NCBI RefSeq assembly: GCF_049965695.1
Contig: NZ_JBMFWB010000006.1
Location: 22,050 to 86,049 of the forward strand
DNA from: Athalassotoga sp049965695
Lineage (GTDB): Bacteria > Thermotogota > Thermotogae > Mesoaciditogales > Mesoaciditogaceae
Direction: 5' to 3'
DNA: 64,000 nt
Shown here: positions 59,770 to 64,000 of the stretch, in pieces
How positions within the stretch are numbered: position 1 is the stretch's first letter
Layout: every line of letters begins with the position of its first letter
Program-made: the position numbers and the translations under genes
Notes under the pieces: model-generated
The model's input: the letters and a program-made list of their open reading frames with translations, nothing else
Database searches by the model: none
Told to the model about the DNA's origin: nothing

Positions 59770-60444
59770 TTGATATCTATACTGGATGTTATAGGTCCTT
59801 CTATGATTGGACCGTCAAGTTCTCATACGCTCGGCGCTATGAGAATTTCAAAATTTGTTTATAACCTTTTCAACTCAACACCCGATAACGCCACATTTTA
59901 TCTTCACGGATCTTTCAAAGACACCTACATAGGGCATGGCACAGGGCTTGCCCTCATAGCGGGTTTATGTGGCATTGCCACGGATGATCCTGCCGTTTCA
60001 ATGGCAGATGAGATATCTAAACGATCCGGATTCAATTACGAATTCAAATCGATAGATCTTGGAGATGTTCATCCAAACACGGTTAAGATCGTTGCCACTA
60101 AAAATAACATAACTCATGAAGTTATAGGATCGTCTCTTGGAGGCGGAAGAATAAAAATAATATCGATAGATTCGATATCATGTCAGGTTACCGGTGAACT
60201 TCCAACTCTTGTGATAGAAAACGAAGACATCCCCGGTGCACTTGAATCGATCGTAAGAATCATATCGTTGAACTCAGTTAACATTGCGCAGGTGAGTTTA
60301 AGCAGGATAAGCAAGGGATCGAAGATTGCAAATATGATACTCGAACTCGATGATGAATTAGATAACTCAATAATCGAAAATCTAAGAATGCTAAAAATCG
60401 TTAAGTCGATGATATACGTTAAATCCCTAAACTATGCCAGTTGA
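59770..60444 (+). CDS. sdaAB: L-serine dehydratase, beta subunit
   Basis: 224 residues. The beta part ISILDVIGPSMIGPSSSHTL is followed by a C-terminal ACT domain (TLVIENEDIPGALESIVRII to ANMILELDDE), the usual serine-sensing regulator. It pairs with the alpha subunit 25 bases downstream to convert L-serine to pyruvate and ammonia. The start is TTG with GGAGACG upstream. There is no ACT domain in the single-chain homologue at 19251. Confidence 0.93.
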   Translation: MISILDVIGPSMIGPSSSHTLGAMRISKFVYNLFNSTPDNATFYLHGSFKDTYIGHGTGLALIAGLCGIATDDPAVSMADEISKRSGFNYEFKSIDLGDVHPNTVKIVATKNNITHEVIGSSLGGGRIKIISIDSISCQVTGELPTLVIENEDIPGALESIVRIISLNSVNIAQVSLSRISKGSKIANMILELDDELDNSIIENLRMLKIVKSMIYVKSLNYAS

Positions 60445-60469
60445 TCTTTGTCTTTAAAGGAGAGAAAAG

Positions 60470-61354
60470 GTGAACGTAAAATCTTTCAACGATCTTGTGG
60501 AAATTTCTGAAAAAACCGGAGAAGATTTGCATAAAGTGATTCTCAATTGGGAAATGCTTGATACCGGCTATTCAGACGAAAAATTGATAGAAAATACTTC
60601 CAAACTTTTGAAAGTCATGGAAGAAGAATACGCATCAAAAAAAGATAAGACATTCAAAACACTTGTGAACTTAACTGGAACAAATGGCAAAAAAATGTAC
60701 AATTACGTTCAAAACGCTTTTGTTGGAGAGAAAGTTTTCAAGGCTGCGACAATAGCCGTGACGATGGCTGAAAACAACGCATCGATGGGAAGAATAGTTG
60801 CATGTCCGACGGCAGGATCAAGCGGTGTTATGCCAGGTGTGTTGCTGGTACTTGAAGAATATGGCATTCCGAGGGATAGGCTCGTACTTTCTTTGATCGT
60901 GGCCGGCGCGATAGGTAAGATAATCGCAACAAGGGCTTCTCTTTCCGGATCCGAAGCAGGTTGTCAGGCCGAAATAGGCAGCGCAACCGCGATGGCCGCA
61001 GGAGCCGCCGTTTACGCGACATACGGAAGTGCAAGGCAGGTATCAAATGCTGCGGCACTCTCGTTGAAATCTTTGATGGGTCTCGTTTGTGACCCTGTGG
61101 GAGGATTTGTGGAAGTTCCATGCGTTAAAAGAAATGCGACAGGGGCGACGTTAGCATTGCTTTTTTGTGATATTGCGAAATCAGGCGTTGAAAGTGTCAT
61201 ACCTTTAGATGAAGTCATAGATGCGATGATGAGTGTTGGTAGATCTTTGCCGGAAAGTTTAAGAGAAACGGGTAAAGGTGGTATAGCGATAACGCCTACG
61301 GCAAGAAGACTGATAAAAGGATTGAATGATAAATTCAGAATATCCGGGGATTAG
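60470..61354 (+). CDS. sdaAA: L-serine dehydratase, alpha (Fe-S) subunit
   Basis: 294 residues. The [4Fe-4S] cysteines lie in EAGCQAEIGSATAM, LVCDPVGGFVEVPCVKRN. The substrate loops PTAGSSGVMPG and KGGIAITPTARR are typical. GTG 60470 has AAAGGAG 9 bases upstream. It is the partner of sdaAB. A terminator follows directly. Confidence 0.94.
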   Translation: MNVKSFNDLVEISEKTGEDLHKVILNWEMLDTGYSDEKLIENTSKLLKVMEEEYASKKDKTFKTLVNLTGTNGKKMYNYVQNAFVGEKVFKAATIAVTMAENNASMGRIVACPTAGSSGVMPGVLLVLEEYGIPRDRLVLSLIVAGAIGKIIATRASLSGSEAGCQAEIGSATAMAAGAAVYATYGSARQVSNAAALSLKSLMGLVCDPVGGFVEVPCVKRNATGATLALLFCDIAKSGVESVIPLDEVIDAMMSVGRSLPESLRETGKGGIAITPTARRLIKGLNDKFRISGD

Positions 61355-61373
61355 TTCCATATATGGCATAAAA

Positions 61374-61419
61374 ATACCTCCCAGAATTGATAAGATGTAA
61401 ATCCAGGAGGTATAATTTT
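61374..61419 (+). terminator. Terminator after sdaAA
   Basis: ATACCTCC and GGAGGTAT form a stem around a loop of about 24 bases, followed by AATTTTT. The long loop makes it weaker than most. Confidence 0.55.
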
Positions 61420-61508
61420 TAAAAGTCAAATGTTTCATACTGACACAAGTGGAACTTAGATCTGAAATTCAAAATAGTTTTAGTATTAATTCCTTTATCA
61501 GCTTATTT

Positions 61509-63398
61509 TCACTTGGACAAAACGTAGAAATAAGGTCCCATTTCGGCTATTTCAGCGTTGTAATACCAGCCTTTAACCCATGATCTTGCAACCCAGAATC
61601 CTTCCGGTTGATCTGTCCAGATGTAAAGTGCATTGTTATAGTCGAGTTGTGTTAATTGTTGGGATATCTCCGCTCTCTTGGATGTTTGTGCCGTGTTTAT
61701 AAGTGAAGAGATAAGCGGATCTATATTTTTTTGTGCAAAATCCGTGTAATTCTGTCCAAAATTTCCGCTGTACGCGCCGGTTGACGCGTAAAAAGCATCT
61801 GCAAAGTCATAAGGATCTGGATAATCGGCAAACCATATCGCTATGAACATCGGCAATTTTTGAGAAATTTCATCTGCCAGATAATTGGACCAAAGTTCTC
61901 CGACAACGTTTATCTGGAATTTTGGATTTAACCTTCTTGCAGCGTCGCTTAAAGCCTGAAGTGCAAGTTGATGGGTTGTGTCTCCCGTATCGTACAGAGC
62001 GGTGAATTTAAATCCCTTTTGCCATAACTCACCGTTGTAAGCCTCTTTAAAATACTCTTCGGCTTTTGCGAGATTCTGTTCATATGTCGGGAGGTTCGGG
62101 TCGTACCCTAACAACCCTTTTATTATCGCACTGTTAGGTTGTAATGCCATGTTATTCAAGGCCTGTTGAATGAACTGTTTGTACGGGAACAGATACTCGA
62201 ATGCCTTTCTAACATCCAAATTGGAGAAGAAATCTGACGGTATGCCGTTTCCGTCCAACTTCCCGGATCCTATATAAGAATTACCCTGTGCTGCTATGTT
62301 CCACTGGAAAGCTATTCCGTAAACACCAAGGGTCGGTAAATCCGTTACGACGTTAACTCCCTTGACTCCTTGAACTTCCGAAAGATTTTGAAGTGGCACT
62401 GATATCGCATCTGCTTGTCCTGCCTCGAGATCGAGCAAACTCGTCGTGAATTCGTTGATGTATTTCACAACTGCATATTTGATCTTTGCAGGTCCTTGCC
62501 AGTATTCATCAAATCTTTGAAGTGCAACTTCACGTCCTGGCGTTATGTATTGCACCATATAAGGTCCTGTTCCGTTTTCTATGTTTTCAAGCGGATCGTT
62601 ACTTTGTTCCGGATTGTGATAATACCACCAATCGTTTGCCGATCCGTCCCACGCGTTGTTATCGGCACACCATTTCTGATCGAGTATGGAAGACCAGTTT
62701 GAAACAGGACCAGAAAGTATGTAAAGGAATGGAGCATATGGCTGAGGAAGATGGATTATCACATCGTTGCCTTTAATTTCAAAATCTTTTGCGAGTAAAT
62801 TAAAAGCATCGACTAAAGCCTGTTTGTATTTATCGGAAAGCGGGTTCTTTGTTCCTGTTGCAAAAATTCCCAAAGAACTTAAACTCGTGTAGTTGAGCGG
62901 ATTGCTCAATCCCAATTCGTTGGCCACAACCTGGACTATGGTGCTGACATATTGGCCATCTACCATTGGAAGCAAAGGCCCTGCCAACATCCAAGATGGT
63001 CCGCCTGCCCTATCGAATATAACTGTTCTTTCAAGAGAATAAACGACATCTTGAGGGGTTAGCAAATCACCGTTGTGAAAGTAAACGCCCTGGCGGATGT
63101 GAAAGACGTAAGTTGTGCCGTTATCAAGAATCGTACCATCTGAAACGGACGGGACGTTAGTTGCAAGCATAGGAAGGAAATTAACGGTAGATGTTCCATC
63201 GTACTGAATGAGATTTTCGTAAACCTGCATGTTGATCTCATCCGATACGGTATCGTAGTCCCAAGCCGGATCAAGAGAAACAAAAGGTCCAGGCTCTTCG
63301 TATACAAACGTGTTGGGATTGACAACAGATTGCGCCATCGCAATTGTCGCAAAGCCAAGGATTAAAATGATCATCAAAAACGTAATTCCTTTTCTCAT
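61509..63398 (-). CDS. ABC transporter substrate-binding protein, family 5 (peptide type)
   Basis: 629 residues with signal peptide MRKGITFLMIILILGFATIA and cleavage after MAQ. The mature protein shows the family-5 pattern: EEPGPFVSLDPAWDYDTVSD with QVYENLIQYD, FHIRQGVYFHNGDLLTPQDV (the signature), NGTGPYMVQYI and a long C-terminal part with IAIWFADYPDPYDF. It binds oligopeptides or other large ligands. No permease or ATPase gene is beside it here, so it either works with a distant transporter or the rest of the operon lies elsewhere. Confidence 0.92.
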   Translation of the reverse strand: MRKGITFLMIILILGFATIAMAQSVVNPNTFVYEEPGPFVSLDPAWDYDTVSDEINMQVYENLIQYDGTSTVNFLPMLATNVPSVSDGTILDNGTTYVFHIRQGVYFHNGDLLTPQDVVYSLERTVIFDRAGGPSWMLAGPLLPMVDGQYVSTIVQVVANELGLSNPLNYTSLSSLGIFATGTKNPLSDKYKQALVDAFNLLAKDFEIKGNDVIIHLPQPYAPFLYILSGPVSNWSSILDQKWCADNNAWDGSANDWWYYHNPEQSNDPLENIENGTGPYMVQYITPGREVALQRFDEYWQGPAKIKYAVVKYINEFTTSLLDLEAGQADAISVPLQNLSEVQGVKGVNVVTDLPTLGVYGIAFQWNIAAQGNSYIGSGKLDGNGIPSDFFSNLDVRKAFEYLFPYKQFIQQALNNMALQPNSAIIKGLLGYDPNLPTYEQNLAKAEEYFKEAYNGELWQKGFKFTALYDTGDTTHQLALQALSDAARRLNPKFQINVVGELWSNYLADEISQKLPMFIAIWFADYPDPYDFADAFYASTGAYSGNFGQNYTDFAQKNIDPLISSLINTAQTSKRAEISQQLTQLDYNNALYIWTDQPEGFWVARSWVKGWYYNAEIAEMGPYFYVLSK

Positions 63399-63560
63399 CT
63401 TTCAACCTCCCATAATAAAATAGTGGAACAAAAATACTTTTAAAAATTATATATAAAAAAAGTGATCATTTAATGTCTTTAAAATGAACTTTTGATGTTT
63501 TAAACATTAAATTGTCTTTTATGACAAGTCAAAAAATAACCCAAAAATTTGGGCATTTAC
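63399..63560. other. Intergenic region upstream of the peptide-binding protein
   Basis: AT-rich. On the minus strand TATATAAT near 63450 can serve as the -10 of the binding-protein gene. TTTAATG and CATTAAA at about 63472 and 63506 are inverted copies. CCCAAA and TTTGGG (63540-63553) form a small hairpin next to the end of the insertion element. Confidence 0.4.
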
Positions 63561-63592
63561 GTGACATGCTCCCACCACTTATAGAAGTGGGG
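63561..63592 (-). mobile_element. Terminal hairpin of an IS200/IS605-type element
   Basis: On the minus strand the tnpB stop is followed by a hairpin, CCCCCACTT and AAGTGGTGGG, then AGCATGTCAC. This subterminal stem-loop, just outside the tnpB stop, is the right-end recognition structure of single-strand transposons. It also forms the 3' scaffold of the omega RNA that guides TnpB. Confidence 0.8.
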
Positions 63593-64000
63593 GCTTCTCG
63601 CTCAATAGCACCTCTGTGCTAAGTATCAACGAGCTATCCCCGTGTGCCCCACGGTTCTCATCATAACCAAGCATGTGTAGCCCTTGGTGTTTTATATTTA
63701 TCGCAGCGTTTATGTCTCTGTCATGGATGGTATGACAGTTTGGACATTCCCATTCCCTTTCATTCAGGCTCAACTCTGCTTTTTCATATCCGCATACACT
63801 GCAGGTCTTAGAACTCGGATACCATTTACCTACCTTTACAAGCACTTTACCTTTATCTTCTAACTTGTAATTCAGAAAAGTTGTGAACATCCCCCATCCA
63901 TTGTCGAAAACGCTCTTTCCTAAATTTAAGCACTGTCCCATCGCTTTCATGTTGAGATCTTCTATACACACCACATCGTAATCGTTGACTATCTGATTGC
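63579..64000 (-). CDS. tnpB: 3' part of tnpB (IS200/IS605-type RNA-guided nuclease)
   Basis: The gene runs off the right edge of the window; 140 C-terminal residues are visible. They show the RuvC-II Glu in VVCIEDLNMKAM and the zinc ribbon CSVCG...CPNC (SKTCSVCGYEKAEL and WECPNCHTIH). The RuvC-III Asp is in HDRDINAAINI. So the visible part of the nuclease site is intact. The tail LLSEKPPLL overlaps the end hairpin. Whether a tnpA transposase or an intact N-terminus exists cannot be judged from this window. Confidence 0.93.
   Translation of the reverse strand, partial: NQIVNDYDVVCIEDLNMKAMGQCLNLGKSVFDNGWGMFTTFLNYKLEDKGKVLVKVGKWYPSSKTCSVCGYEKAELSLNEREWECPNCHTIHDRDINAAINIKHQGLHMLGYDENRGAHGDSSLILSTEVLLSEKPPLL

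Noticed and set aside
1..64000. CRISPR array
   Set aside because: No regularly spaced 20-40 base direct repeats were found; the repeats seen are dispersed or a single pair.

Overview
The window is a gene-dense stretch of a low-to-moderate G+C bacterial chromosome. The organism looks like an anaerobic amino-acid and sugar fermenter. Evidence includes a complete oxidative ornithine-degradation cluster (ord, ortA, ortB, oraS, oraE), two oxygen-sensitive Fe-S serine dehydratases, an aldehyde:ferredoxin oxidoreductase and an iron-type alcohol dehydrogenase. The order ftsA-ftsZ-pilB, a short RecN of about 510 residues and the overall gene style point to the Thermotogota. That placement is inference from memory of gene order; no rRNA or tRNA gene was seen here to prove it.

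Layout. Positions 1-13418 form one plus-strand run: a kinase tail, ftsA, ftsZ, pilB, an anchored hypothetical protein, the ornithine genes, an amidohydrolase and recN, with almost no gaps. Positions 13600-19130 form an accessory island of small toxin-antitoxin modules (PIN with a frameshifted antitoxin, RelE, BrnT/BrnA, Phd/PIN, a broken RelE) around a tyrosine recombinase broken by one amber codon. A degraded second copy of the recombinase 3' end lies between two of the cassettes. Positions 28322-19251 (minus strand) form a catabolic operon: sugar-type ABC transporter, iron alcohol dehydrogenase, aldehyde ferredoxin oxidoreductase, a DHDPS-family aldolase and a single-chain serine-dehydratase-like enzyme. 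It has a strong promoter and a terminator hairpin in its leader.

Positions 28465-36269 are mainly transporters (APC, MFS, SatP) with a DUF1844 protein and an unrecognised P-loop kinase. Positions 36294-41547 hold housekeeping genes (GDPD, gatC, yraN, alaX) and a cysteine operon (cysE, cysK, PP-loop ATPase). This operon has a possible Cys-containing leader peptide and a 98-base gene overlap. Positions 41537-49777 are a redox and arsenic region: glutaredoxin, a one-cysteine OsmC protein, three ACR3/BASS-type transporters, an AhpD-like protein, a disulfide reductase, arsC, arsR and padR. Positions 49900-58855 carry MFS exporters, chrA, a B12-type radical SAM protein and a histidine kinase/sigma-54 activator pair. 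Positions 58977-64000 carry an SPW membrane protein, a second split serine dehydratase, a peptide-binding protein and the 3' part of an IS200/IS605-type tnpB with its end hairpin.

Four copies of an unnamed palindromic dispersed repeat (about 31578, 37048, 58848 and 59513) run through the intergenic spaces. The most interesting candidates for new biology are the catabolic operon, the recombinase/toxin cassette array, the repeat family and the cysE leader and overlap.
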